A stretch of 64,000 nucleotides of DNA from Moniliella sp. 'wahieum'. Lineage: Eukaryota; Basidiomycota; Moniliellomycetes; Moniliellales; Moniliellaceae. Positions 21,401 to 32,470 of the stretch are shown here, one piece after another. The notes under the pieces are model-generated. The model searched no databases, had not been told where the DNA came from, and was given only the letters and a program-made list of their open reading frames with translations. Each line of letters begins with the position of its first letter. Positions within the stretch are counted from its first letter, which is position 1. Both the position numbers and the translations under genes were made by a program. The DNA lies in contig RSEE01000105.1 of assembly GCA_003971905.1 (NCBI GenBank), positions 124,001-188,000 of the forward strand. Direction: 5' to 3'.

Positions 21401-23614
21401 TGGAGGTGGACCTGTTGTGCGACATGTCCACGCGGCAACGGCAGATGTACAATGCGCTCAAGGAGCGCGTGTCCATCACTGAACTCGTCCGTGCCGGCGC
21501 GGCAGATTCGGACCAAGGTCTGAAGAGCTTGATGAACTTGGTCATGCAGTTCCGCAAGGTGTGCAACCACCCGGAGCTATTTGAGCGTGCGGACGTACGC
21601 ACTCCGTTCGCCTTTGCGCAGGTGCCCCACTCGGCCCAATCCTTGGCGCGCGAAGGCGATTCGCTCGACTTGTCCTTTTCCGCACGCAATCCCATCTCGC
21701 TCTCGCTGCCGCGCTTGTTGCTCGACTCGCTGCCGACGGTGGCAGGGTGGAACAACCGGCACGGATTTGACACGCGGTACCGCGACACACTGCTAAATGT
21801 TTGGCGCCAGCCGAACCTTGTGGAAAACAAGGACGTGATGAGCAGCTTGGCGTGGGCGGGCCTGAGTGCGGTCGATGCTGAAGCGGCATTCCATGCTCCA
21901 ATGGCTTCCGCCTTCTTGGCCGCTCGCACGCGCGAAGCCCACTGGGACCAGTACGGCACACTTCTGCTCGATCGGGACTTTATTGCGGCGCATGCGCCGC
22001 GGCCACAGGGACGCGTGACCACGCCTTTGCCCTACTCGGGCTCTGACGCATGGTCCAACCCTGTGCTGCAAGACGCTGGCTTGCCTCCGCTCGACCAAAT
22101 CTCCGCCCTTGCCGCACAACTGCACCCGTTCGCCAGCCCGCACAAGCGCGTGATTGTTCCCGCTGCCATTGCGCCACCGGTGGAGGTAGTGGCATCAGAT
22201 GCGCACCTCAAGTTGTCCCTTCCCAGTGTGGATGGGCTGGACGCTCTTTCGCATACTGTGCTGTACGGTCTGCCGCCGCCCGTGGTGGACGATGCGCGTG
22301 CGCTGGCCCATGTGCGCGGGGAAACGGGACTGTTTGCCCCCCTACCACCATCGTACCCTGGCACAGCTGCGTTATCTCGCCGTCTGCCGTCTCTGGCGCC
22401 AAGGGGTTGTGGGGCAGCACCCCGGCCGCGTCGTTGCCCAGCTCGGGGGTACAGATGCCGTCGATGGAACGGCTGATCCACGATTCGTCCAAGTTGGCCC
22501 GGTTGGACCAACTCTTACGCCAGCTCAAGGCGGGCGGGCACCGTGTCCTGATTTATTTCCAAATGACCCGCATGATCGATCTCATGGAAGAGTACCTCGT
22601 CTCGCGCCAGTACAAGTACCTCCGCCTCGATGGCGCGTCCAAGATCTCGGATCGTAGGGATATGGTCATGGACTGGCAAACTAAGTACGTACCCTACCAC
22701 TCACTCTCCTTTGCTCTTACCTTCTCTTCCCGGCCTTTCTCTCTAGCCCCGACATCTAACTAACTGTATTTTTTGTTATTTGTTTTTTTTGTTTTTTGTT
22801 TGCTTGGTTCCAGGCCCGAGCTGTTCATCTTTCTCTCTCCACGCGTGCGGGCGGGCTGGGCATCACGTTGACTGCGGCAGATACGGTGATCCTGTACGAG
22901 AGCGACTGGAACCCGTCAAACGACAGCCAGGCCATGGACCGTGCGCACCGGCTTGGCCAGACGAAACAAGTGACGGTCTACCGTCTGATCACTAAGGGTA
23001 CGATTGACGAGCGAATTGTCAAGTTGGCTCGGAGCAAGAAGGCGGTGCAGGATATGGTGGTGGGCAGTCACCCTGCGCCTGGGACCGGTGCTTCGTCCAG
23101 TGGCGATGCGCCCGGCGGGCAGGACATTGTCAATTTGCTCTTGGACGACGACGAGATGGCACAGGCCATGGCACGTCGTAAACAAGATGCTGGTGCATCT
23201 TTGGCCACCACCACGACCACGACCAGTTCCAGTTCCCCACGTGCCTCTTCCTCCACCCCAACGGACCAACCGGTCTCGCACCGCGACAGTGTGCGCGCTA
23301 AGAAACGCGCGTTGAAAGCGTCTGCCTCCGCATCTGTACCGGCCGCTCCGGCACCCGATCTCTGGGCCCTCGACGAAGACGAAGACGATTTCTTGGTGCC
23401 AAACCGCCGCCGCCGGCCGTGGAGCCTACGCCGCCCACTTCCACGACCAAACGGTCAGGGAAAAGGCTACCAAAGCAACTACTACACCCACTGCGCCCGC
23501 GCCAAAAAGGCCCCGCCGAAAAAGAAACGCTTGTCGAAATCGTCCCCGTTGGCCAAACCCTCGGAACCTTCCACCTCCGCATCCAGCCCCGTGAGCACAG
23601 AGCGAGAGCTCTGA
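18435..23614 (+). CDS. INO80: INO80 chromatin-remodelling ATPase
   Basis: Catalytic subunit of the nuclear INO80 complex, which slides nucleosomes and acts on H2A.Z nucleosomes. In order: a disordered N-terminus with [19 protein letters not shown]; a K/S/D-rich repeat; an HSA/DBINO region ([38 protein letters not shown]); the first RecA lobe with [25 protein letters not shown] and LLTGTPVQN; a long insert (about 21600-22480) where INO80 binds Rvb1/Rvb2; and the second lobe with [53 protein letters not shown] and [20 protein letters not shown]. The intron 22685-22813 (GTACGTAC...CCAG) joins DWQTK to PELF. The frame shifts near 19010-19290, 19860, 22345, 22450 and 22834, each with homology continuing. 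The true start is uncertain; 18435 is the first ATG in the N-terminal frame. Confidence 0.93.
18460..18860 (+). repeat. C-rich low-complexity tract in the 5' part of INO80
   Basis: The plus strand is extremely C-rich with many runs of 5-10 C, alternating CCCC, CACC and TCCC. It would encode proline-rich sequence if translated. Such tracts are error-prone in sequencing and make the INO80 start codon hard to place. Confidence 0.6.
19120..19209 (+). repeat. 15-bp tandem repeat encoding DKSKS
   Basis: About five in-register copies of a 15-bp unit (GACAAGTCCAAGAGT and variants) encode [10 protein letters not shown] in the N-terminal region of INO80. Length is a multiple of three, so copy-number change would not alter the frame. 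Confidence 0.85.
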
Positions 23615-24354
23615 GCGTGCTAGCACACTCGGCTGGGACGCGAGCGGGGGGAGAGAGCGAGGTGGTACCCAGGTGGCAAGCCAACAGTCGTGGCGCGGAG
23701 TGCGGGGAAGACACAGGGGGCTACTCGATCGGATGCATGGCTGTTTTGCTTTGGGATGGATTCATGAGGAGAAGGAGGAGGAGGGGGGGTTGTGTTCCCG
23801 CACCGACTGAGCAAGGCAGACTTGTACGTACTAGTAGGACTGTGCGTTTGTTTCTTCGCAAGTAGGCAGGACAGGAGCGCTGAGCGAGCCGAGCCAGCGC
23901 CCGTCGCGTTCAATTCGTTCAATGGGATGAGGGTAGGGATGCACGCGAGAGGAGTGGCTAGGGCGAGTGACGAGGGGTCGGTGGGTGGAGGGGCGGGCGT
24001 GCAAGGCTGTGGAGCTCTCTGCTGCTACGGGGCTACAGGTTGCAGGTTAAGTATTGAAGGCTAGCACTACCGTGTGCGCAACCAGTCTGCCAGGCCGCTG
24101 TTCCTGTTACAGATTCCGTGGTACGGTGCACACACAAATTAGATCGATCGATTCAGAGGGCATAGGCTGATTATCGAGATGATCGGGCACGAGAAGGGGA
24201 GTGGCAGTGGCAGTGGCCGCGCAGAGCAGAGCAGAGCAGAGCAGAGCAGAGCAAGCGAGCAGAGCAAGTCAAGCAGAGCAGAGCAGAGCAAACAGCGATC
24301 CAAAAGCAAGAGCAAAAGGGAAGACGACCAAAGCCAGCAAGCAGGTGCCAATGA
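23615..24354. other. Convergent 3' region between INO80 and KGD1
   Basis: Tail-to-tail intergenic sequence. The segment 24217-24292 is an imperfect AGAGC pentanucleotide repeat. No additional gene. Confidence 0.5.
24217..24292. repeat. (AGAGC)n microsatellite
   Basis: Around a dozen AGAGC units with interruptions (CAAGCG, AAGTCA) just beyond the KGD1 stop codon. Confidence 0.85.
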
Positions 24355-27300
24355 TTACTCGGCCAGGGCCGGGTCAAACGCATCGTGCAGCAAGTTCTCC
24401 AGTTCGCGAAGATGATGTTTCTTGATGCCGGTCGCGACTGAGGCCGAGGGAGGGCGCGAAGCGCACTTGGCAAACGTGTTGCGGTGGTGCTGCGAGTGGC
24501 AGGCGGCAGTACGCAGCCGCGGACCAACGTAGAACCAACATCCATTGTTCAGTGGTTCCTCCTGCACCCACGCCAGGTCCGCATTCGGGTACTTGTCCAA
24601 GTGCGGCGTCAACTCGTCGTACGGGAAGGGCGAAATCTGTTCCAACCGACTGATCGCCACATCGTTCCGGCCCAAGTCGCGACGACGCTTCAGTAGCTCA
24701 TAGTACACCTGCCCCGTGCAAATAATGTGCCGCGTGATCTGCTCGGGCGGCAGCAGCGCATCTTGGCCTTCAGTCTGGTGCGGCTCGGCAATGTATTTTT
24801 GGAACCCACCGGCACCGGGAAGGAAGTCGGCCACCTCGGAACGCGCCATCGGGTGACGCAGGAGCGACTTGGACATAAAGTGGATCAAGGGCTTGCGGAA
24901 ATCACGGTGCACTTGCCGCCGCAGCACATGGAAGTAGTTAGCCGGGGTGGTGGTGTAGACCAGCTGCATGTTGCAGTCTTGGTGTTGCCGGTTCATCTCT
25001 GCCTCGGTAGGGAAGTGGAACGGATTGTCGTCGCAGAGTTGGAGGAAGCGCTCGATACGCGCCGAGGAATGTTCAGGTCCTTGACCATCGTATCCATGAG
25101 GCAAACTCAGTACCAAACCCGTGCGTTGGAGCCACTTGCGCTCCCCGGAGGCAATGAACTGGTCAATGATGCACTGCGCATTGTTGGCAAAATCGCCAAA
25201 CTGCGCTTCCCACATCGTCAAGTTCTTGGGATCGACCAACGAGTAGCCCAGCTCGAACCCCAGCGCACCGTATTCCGACAGCGACGAGTTGCACACCTCA
25301 AACGTGGCCTGGTGCGCGTCGACATGCTCAAGCGGAGTATAGGTCCGTTCGGTCTTTTGGTCATGGAGCACAGCATGACGCTGCGAAAAGGTACCACGCT
25401 CCACGTCTTGGCCACCAACACGAACGTAATACCCTTCCTTGACAAGCGAGCCAAATGCCAAGGCTTCTCCTGTGGACATGTCGATTCCCTTGCCCGTCTC
25501 GATCGTCTTGGCGCGGTTGCGAAGGATACGAGCCAAGTTGCTGTGAACGGTGAAATCGTCAGGATAAGAGGACACTGTCTTGCCAATGTGCTCGACAAGC
25601 GCTTCGCTGATCCCAGTCTCCTTGTGGTCCAGGATCTTCTCCTTGAGCTCCTTGGGCGAGGGGAAACCCTCCCAGGCGGAAGAGAGCCATTCGCGCTCAC
25701 CGGGATTGTAGTCCTTGGCTTTGACCGCCGACTGCTCCAGCAAACCCCACACCCACTTGCCATGCTCGTCCACCTGCTGCTGGGTAAAGGTTCCTTCCTT
25801 GACCAGTTCCTGAGCATAGAGCGTGAGCGTAGTGGGCTTCTTGGCGATCGCCTCGTACATGCGCGGCTGGGTGAACGAAGGTTGGTCCGTCTCGTTGTGC
25901 CCGTAGCGACGGTAACACACCAAGTCATCATCACCACATCCTTCTTGAACTTGTACCGCCAGTCGGCCGCCAACTGGCAGACAAACGTGACGGCCTCCGT
26001 GTCGTCGCCATTGACATGGAAGATGGGGGCGTCAATGGCCTTGGCCAAGTCCGAAGGGTAAGGCGTCGAGCGCGCAAAGCGCGGGTCGGTAGTAAACCCA
26101 ATCTGGTTGTTGACAATAATGTGGATCGTGCCGCCAGTCGAGTAGTTGGGCAAATTGTACATGCCCATCGTCTCGTACACCACGCCCTGCCCGGCAAACG
26201 CAGCATCGCCATGCAACAAAAGAGCCACCGAGGACTTGTGTTCCTTGTCCCCGGCAAAGTCCTGCAGCGCACGTGTCTTGCCCGTCACCACCGGGTCCTC
26301 CGCTTCCAAGTGCGACGGGTTGGCCACCAGCGACAGAGCCACCTTGCGACCCGAAGGGGTCGGACGGATGTAATTGGCACCCAAGTGGTACTTGACGTCT
26401 CCGCCGCCATCCGAGCCATCGTCGGCACCCTTGAACTGGTTCAGGATCCCCTCGACCGGACGACGAATCACGTTGGCAATCACGTTGAGACGACCACGAT
26501 GGGGCATGCCAATCGTCACGTTGCTGGCGCCGTGTTCGACAATGCGATCAATGAGCGCTTTGATACCAGGAATCAGCGACTCGCCGCCCTCGAGACCAAA
26601 GCGTTTGTCCGTCGGGAACTTGCTAGCGATGAAGCGCTCAAAGTTGTCGGACCACATGAGGCGGTCGAGAATCTGCTTCTTTTGGTCGGGCGAGTACTTG
26701 TACGGCTCGGGGCACTCGATGCGTTCGCGCAGCCAGTCGCACCGGCTGCGGTCGGGAATGTGCATGTACTGGTACCCAATGTGGCCGCAGTACACTTTTT
26801 TGCACGTATCAATCAACTCGCCAATCGTCATCTCCTTGGTCGTGGTGGCGAAATGAGGGAGCAGACCCGATCCCAGAGACACCTTCTTGCTCATGTCGGC
26901 CGGGGTAAAGCCATAGTACTCGAGCGTCAGCTCTTCGGGCACCTTGTTGCGGGGCGCAATGCCCAGCGGGTCCAAGTCGGCCAGACGGTGGCCCCGGACC
27001 TGGAACGCACGGACCAGCAGCTGGACCTGGCGAGCAGAGGCACAAGCACATGCGAGAGGACACGTCAGCAGCAGCGCCCAGCGGGACGGGCGGAGCAAGG
27101 GCACCAGCGAAAAAAAGCGACGTACCTTGAGCGTGTCATCGACCTGCACGGCGGTCGAGGGCCCGAGCGGGGCCTGGATCAGCGAAGCGTCGCTGAGCAT
27201 GGGCGGGGCGTGACGGCGTGCTGGGAGGGCAGGCCCTTGTCGAGGCCCGAGAAGTAGGCGTTCCAGCTGGCGTGGACGCTGGCGGGGTCCTGGCGCCACT

Positions 27301-27448
27301 GGCGGTACATCTCGTCGACGTAGTAGCCGTTGTTGGAGCTGAGGAACTTGTCGTTGGCCGACGGCGGGTCGGCGGGCGCGGCGAGGCGGACGCGGGTGGA
27401 GGAGGCGAGCGTGCGGAGGTGCGGCGGGAGACGCGCAGACACGCGCAT
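24355..27448 (-). CDS. KGD1: 2-oxoglutarate dehydrogenase E1, mitochondrial
   Basis: Thiamine-diphosphate E1 subunit that decarboxylates 2-oxoglutarate in the TCA cycle in the mitochondrial matrix. The start chosen at 27448 gives an Arg/Ser-rich presequence ([20 protein letters not shown]), then the family N-terminal motif [20 protein letters not shown]. An intron at 27027-27125 (GTACGTCG...CCAG, 99 nt) joins DDTLK to [20 protein letters not shown]. Catalytic-domain motifs follow: [70 protein letters not shown] and [20 protein letters not shown]. The stop is at 24355. Two frame breaks interrupt it, one in a C run near 27207 and one near 25945 between KKDVV and LVCYRRYGH. Otherwise about 1000 codons are well conserved. 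Confidence 0.94.
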
Positions 27449-28405
27449 GCGCGCGGGCACAGCCGCCGTGCGCAGAGAGGGAGCATGGTGGACGCAGAAA
27501 ACGAAACGAGCGGCCAGATACGACCGACGAATATACGAGGCCGCGTCCGCCGTCTGCATCACCCACCACGCGCAGCGCCGCCATTGCGTCACACCCGCCC
27601 GACACTGCCCCCCGGCCCACCCGCCCGCGCTTCGGCCCGCTGCTCACCGGTCAGCGTCAGCTCCGATTTGTGCCGCCCACACGGGGCCCGTGCGCGACCT
27701 CGGGGCGCAGCGGGGGGGCGCTGTCCTGCGCGTCGCCCGGTCATCACGCGCTACAGTCCCCGCGTGCCCGGTATGTTCTGGCGGTAGGGTTAGGGTTATC
27801 TCTGTGTTCGTTTTGCGCAGTGCTCGGCTGCTGAGTTGAGAAGACTCGCTCCTCCCATGTCACACCTACCATGACACACATGACATGTCCCGCTTCACCC
27901 AGCATCGCTCCTGGCTTTGGCATCGCACTTGCTTCGCGTAAGACCGGAGGAACCCAAGGGGTTGGGCGATGAACCTCTGCAAACGTAGAGCAATGCAATC
28001 GCGGTGGTGGTGGTTGGGTCTAAGCCCTGTAACACACCTAGAGGAGACAGGGGTTCCAACAAGCCTGAGTATCGACCTGGAGGCTTCGGAGGTCAAATCA
28101 GGGACAAAGGGTGATAATCGATAAGGCGCTTTGGCCTATGTACGGGACGGCCATTGTTTGGTGATCCTCCGGTTGTGGCACTGACGCAGTGGCACCGATC
28201 CCCCACGCGCCCTGGGTTCCTCTCGAGCACGCACCTCACGGGGGAATCTATGTGCCTGTAACTACTCTCTCTTACATACTGGCTGGATTTTTCGCAGCTC
28301 CGACGACTGTGGAGATGAGTGCGCAGACAGAGTTGCTGCGGCGATTGCCGAGTGGCGCAGCGGGGCGCTTTTTTGGGAGGCGCCCACTCCAAAGCACAGT
28401 TGGGT
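27449..28405. promoter_or_regulatory. Divergent region between KGD1 and F-box copy 1
   Basis: The first 200-300 nt upstream of KGD1 are GC-rich and probably hold its promoter. An isolated TTAGGG-like doublet (GGGTTAGGGTT) lies at 27785-27798. No gene recognised. Confidence 0.4.
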
Positions 28406-28412
28406 TATATAG
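28406..28412 (+). promoter_or_regulatory. TATA box of F-box copy 1
   Basis: TATATAG in GGGTTATATAGTAGCC, 73 nt upstream of the ATG. It is conserved at the same place in copy 2 (32392-32398), while nearby bases differ. Confidence 0.5.
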
Positions 28413-28484
28413 TAGCCTCCCATACGTGCGCTGCCTCGCCACCACTCCCTTCGGGCCCACCACCATCCCCGCTGTGTTTGCAGC

Positions 28485-30863
28485 ATGCTAGCGCGTCTGC
28501 CGTTTGAAATCCTCCTCCAGATCGTCGTTAGCGGCGCACTCAATCCGCGCGACCTGCTTAGCCTTGCCTCCACATGCAAGCGTGCGTCCTCCTGCTGCCA
28601 CAGCGGCCGATGGCACAGCGACCGAGCACGCAAAGCTGACATGGCCCTTTCCCCACAGACCTTCATGCGACACTGGATACAGAGCTGATCTGGCAGAGGC
28701 TCGCGCCACGTCTCCTTCCCATTTGCCCCCACGCATCAGTGGCAGGCGCCGCGCGGCGCTTGGGGTTTGACATCGTCCCCCAAACATGGAAAGGACTGCT
28801 CGTAGCAGCCGAGCTGGTCGAAGAGCAATTTGGATATACTCTCGATGGCCAGGCGTTCACCCCTGTCACCAATCCAGCTCCTTTGGCCGATACCGTACCA
28901 AAAGCCTTCATCGACACGAGGCCTGCGAGTGCAACCAGTCGTCATGATTATCGTGCCGATGACAACGTTGCTTTCAAGCAAGCCCCTCCGTAATGGTGGA
29001 GCACAAAAGACGGCTTTCGGCATGTCACTTCCAAAACGCTCGGTTTCGTAGCGACAAACAGTGGCGCCCCCAATCGGAGGAGGAGAAGCTTGCGTCGTTC
29101 GACCGCATGCCATGTAAAGTCAACCTACGCACCATCACTTGTTGGCCTCCAGGCATTATATGGGCTTACGAAGCGTCTCCTGCATCGTTCTTTATCGGGG
29201 GAGACTTTCATAACGATCTTATCCTACTTTTGTTCTACCGTGTTGACGGGGATGCCGGTGATGGTGCGTATGTGGTCTCCGTTCACCGCGCCACCAGTCC
29301 GCTGGATATCGATATGGAATACAGTGATGAATCATTATGTTGGGTTCATGAGCATGACATTGTCATGCCCTGTGCATCAATTCCTACCCGTGATCACCCT
29401 CTCATCGTCTTGGATGGGTCTACACTTCGGCTTTTGTAAGTCCAACCCTGCCCCCAATTTTCGCATTGTCCTTGGCATCTGATCGATTTCATCATCGTTT
29501 CTCCACCATATCCATCAGAGACATTGATGGCCAACAGAAGTGGTTTTCCGAGTATGCCATATCAACGGGAGAGCCTGCATGCCGGACGGTCCTGGATGCA
29601 CCACAAGACGATTCCTTGGCGCGTCGCTCGCTCAATAATCCTCTCCCGTTTAAAGTCGATTCAGGCTTTCTGTTTGTGTCGTGCAAGAGAGAGCTGTTCG
29701 TTTTTAACCGTGGATCGGGCGCCCGCGTTGGTCACTATCCGAAATGATGCAAAACGGATCAGGTTACTGCTCCAATATGGTACACCTTTCTATTGGTGGG
29801 ACTGGTTCGCCTCTGGACAAACCCTGTTTACAGGACGCGGTAAGCATCCTTTCCCATTGCCTTGTTTTTGAGAACAACAAACTAAATGACCTTTCCTTGC
29901 GCTTCAGGATCCACCTGACTGGTGCTTCGATTGGGGAAGCGATGGTAACATCATTATCTCTTCACTAGAAGTGTTCCCTGCCTCGGACAGTTTTTGCTTT
30001 CTCCTGCACACGCCTCGTGACTGTTCGCCTGTTCCCTCCTATCTCTGTATATTGAAGGGCTATCGCCATGCCTTTACCGGGACCGTCCACACCCACCCAG
30101 CTTGGTTTGTCACGGTCAACTTGGGATGCATTACTACTCCGGGTCCAACCATCCCTCCGACTCTCAACTATGACGGCCGCTTTATGTACCAGACAATCTC
30201 CGACGGCTGGTCATACAAAGTGGACTCTGTCCTGCCAGGTGAGAAGGTCACCATTGAGAACAAACCCGTCCAACCAAAGCCCATTCCGTCAACCCCAACT
30301 TGCGTTGTCTACTGTGGTCCTCGGCTGCGCCTTGGATGCCTCAGGTTGGTCCTTGTTGACTGGAAGTATGCTCGTCTTCCCCATGAAATTCGGTTGACAG
30401 ACATGCCCCTTCGACCGATCCGGGTCGATACGCCAACACCGATGGTCTTGGGTCCTGATCTCATTGTCCCTGATGTCTCCCAGATTGAGAAGGGCAAAGA
30501 CAAGAATCAAAACCAAAGTGGGAATAACAGCGTCCGAGATCCCATGGTTTCTACCCATTCGTCCACTCCCAACCCGCACCCGGAATTCTTCTCGTACAAC
30601 AACAGCTCTACTTCCTTTATTGAGACGGGCAGTATCCTCTTCTCCACAGGGGCATTCTTTGCATTGAAACTATTCGTATGGTACGGGAATTTACCCTCCT
30701 TCTCGCTTTCACCAATTATATTGGAATTGGGGTGCCAAGGCCCGCCAATGGCTCCAAACCCACTGATTCCATCCCATTTGGGACCTTCAACATCCTCACA
30801 GCCTGGATTGGCTCCCTTTCGCTCCACACACCTCATTTCCCTTGCCGCATTTCCGACAGGTAA
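28485..30863 (+). CDS. F-box protein, tandem copy 1
   Basis: F-box proteins recruit substrates to SCF ubiquitin ligases through Skp1. The N-terminus MLARLPFEILLQIVVSGALN, then (across the intron 28582-28658, GTGCGT...ACAG) LLSLASTCKHLHATLDTELI, is a typical F-box. The rest is a long C-terminal domain without recognised repeats: GFDIVPQTWKGLLVAAELVE, GGDFHNDLILLLFYRVDGD, RDIDGQQKWFSEYA, DPPDWCFDWGSDGNIIISSL and RLRLGCLRLVLVDWKYARLP. Further introns begin GTAAGTCC (29438) and GTAAGCAT (29840). Compared with copy 2, this copy lacks a base near 28990 and shifts again near 29730, so it may be non-functional or mis-sequenced. The C-terminal end is uncertain (30863 or 30879). Confidence 0.7.
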
Positions 30864-31252
30864 AAGACCCATCTATTAATCCCTCAGTCGCGCGCCTGCG
30901 GCGACCAACCCCGCGTTTGACGGGTCTTCCTTGTTACACCCCTTCTTGTAACCCTTTCCCTTGTGATCTTGCCCGTACCCCTGGTTGATGGGGATCCTTT
31001 CCCCCACCTTCCATTCTCGTCATCTCTCGTCCACCCTCAGTATCCTCGTCCTTTCACACCTATCCTGTCCTAACCCTGCCCGTTTTCCAGCTAGAATGAT
31101 CCACTTGACAGTCAGCCACCTCTTGTTAGCGTTCTACTTCTCCTACGACCTCGTCCTCCAGCAATCCGTTAGTCCAGTCGCGCGAGCCCTCCGCTAGCCG
31201 CGTCGATTTCCAGCCTCAATCCAGTCTCAGTTGAGGCAGTCTTTGTCCGCCG

Positions 31253-31490
31253 CTGCTTCCTCCCATCCCTAAGTCCCGGAGGCTTCAGACATGTTACTAC
31301 AGCCCAAGCCGGTGCAGACGCAGTCTTGCTACACGAGCAGCCGCCCCACCAGAGTCCTCTCCTCGTCCCTAGCTACTGTATGCGCGGATTCACCAACTAG
31401 CCCAAACCCGAAACTACCGTGAGTCGACCTACCGTCGCCTAAGGGATGGCACCCCGAAACCCCGGGCGAGCCCCCTCGCGGGGCTGCCCC
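31253..31490 (+). repeat. Dispersed repeat R, copy 3
   Basis: Begins CTTCCTCCCATCCCTAAGTC, then GGAGGCTTCAGACATGTTAC, CAGCCCAAGCCGGTGCAGAC, CCCGAAACTACCGTGAGTCG and AAGGGATGGCACCCCGAAAC, ending in a GC-rich block. Nearly the same as the copy at 35490, as part of the tandem duplication. Confidence 0.8.
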
Positions 31491-31723
31491 GTGAGACATG
31501 TGACAGGAAGTGTGCGCGCGATCATGTAACTGCTGAGCGCACCTCGGCCCAGCCCTCAGACTGGGATTTGAAAAACGTCTCTGTGCCTCAGGCACACCCG
31601 AGCACGCCACCGTCCCGTCGGGTGGAACCGCGCGAAGATATGCAGCTGTCCCTCTTCCGGTCTACCCCCCTCGCCACAATTCCTTTTGTTGGCTATATCA
31701 ACTCGGACATATAATAGACGAAG

Positions 31724-32297
31724 AAGTGCTATCGGATGATATTATTAGTGCCTTCACAGCCTTCGTAGCCTTCGCTTGCTTCGTCTGCTTAGGGTTAGCA
31801 CTGGAGAAGCAGGTATCTGCACCCTAGTTGACCGGTAGAGTGGGGCGCCCCCCCCCCGTAGAAAGGCAGGGGTTTCAGGATGAAGGATGAGATCTGAGAT
31901 CTGATACGACGGAGAATCTCTCCTTTCTATCTCGGAGGGTGGACAAGAATCTGCCAACAACACTATTGCTCGCCGACCTGCACGTGACGGGTGATGGGTG
32001 GAGAGCCGCGAGGAGAAGCCTTTTATTGGGGCGTGAAGCTTGATTGAAGCTTGAAGCCAAGGCGGCTGCCCCAAGGCTGCGTATGCGCCGGCTTGGGGGT
32101 AGCAATGCTAGTAACGTGTCTGAAGCCTCAGGGGCTGATGGACGGATAAAGAGAGACAAGGGAGATGGAGGGAGCAGGGCATGCGCAGCGGCCTGCGAGC
32201 GTCACCGTGCTGGGGCTCCCTGGCACTACCCTCCAACCGAAGCAAGCGAAGACTGCGAAGGCTGCGAAAGCACTAAGAAGATCATCCGATAGCACTT
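31724..32297. mobile_element. Inverted-repeat-bounded segment, MITE-like candidate
   Basis: About 61 nt at 31724-31787 (starting GAAGTGCTATCGGATGAT) are repeated in inverted orientation at 32237-32297 with roughly 90% identity. They enclose about 450 bp without coding capacity. The layout fits a non-autonomous DNA element or a foldback, but no target-site duplication was established. The enclosed segment also contains a partial copy of R in minus orientation (32057-32140). Confidence 0.4.
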
Positions 32298-32391
32298 GCT
32301 CGTATATGATGTGGAGCCGCTGCGGCGATCGCCAAGTGGCGCAGCGGGGCGCTTTTTTGGTATAGCCGCCCACTCCGCTCCACGGTTGGGT

Positions 32392-32398
32392 TATATAG
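32392..32398 (+). promoter_or_regulatory. TATA box of F-box copy 2
   Basis: TATATAG, 73 nt before the ATG at 32471, in the same context as in copy 1. Confidence 0.5.
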
Positions 32399-32470
32399 TA
32401 GCCTTCCATGCATGCGCTGCCTCGCCACCACTCCCTTCAGGCCCACCACCATCCCCGCTGTGCTTGCAGC

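Larger units (their letters stand above)
30880..32391. other. Spacer between the duplicated units
   Basis: Holds the copy-1 3' region, repeat R copy 3 (31253-31490), an inverted repeat (31724-31787 and 32237-32297) and a partial R copy. No gene seen. Confidence 0.5.

Noticed and set aside
20626-21570. Open frame of 314 codons on the minus strand
   Set aside because: Antisense to the INO80 ATPase lobe.
24727-26061. Long open frame (444 codons) on the plus strand
   Set aside because: It is antisense to KGD1, whose minus-strand translation has unmistakable E1 motifs. The open frame is a by-product of GC-rich codon use.
26016-27257. Open frame of 413 codons on the plus strand
   Set aside because: Antisense to KGD1, including its intron; composition is Arg/Val/Ala-rich without any motif.
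27785-27798. Telomere repeat
   Set aside because: Only two TTAGGG-like units are present; single units also occur near 31788, 36330 and 40742. Too short for a telomere or a fusion scar.
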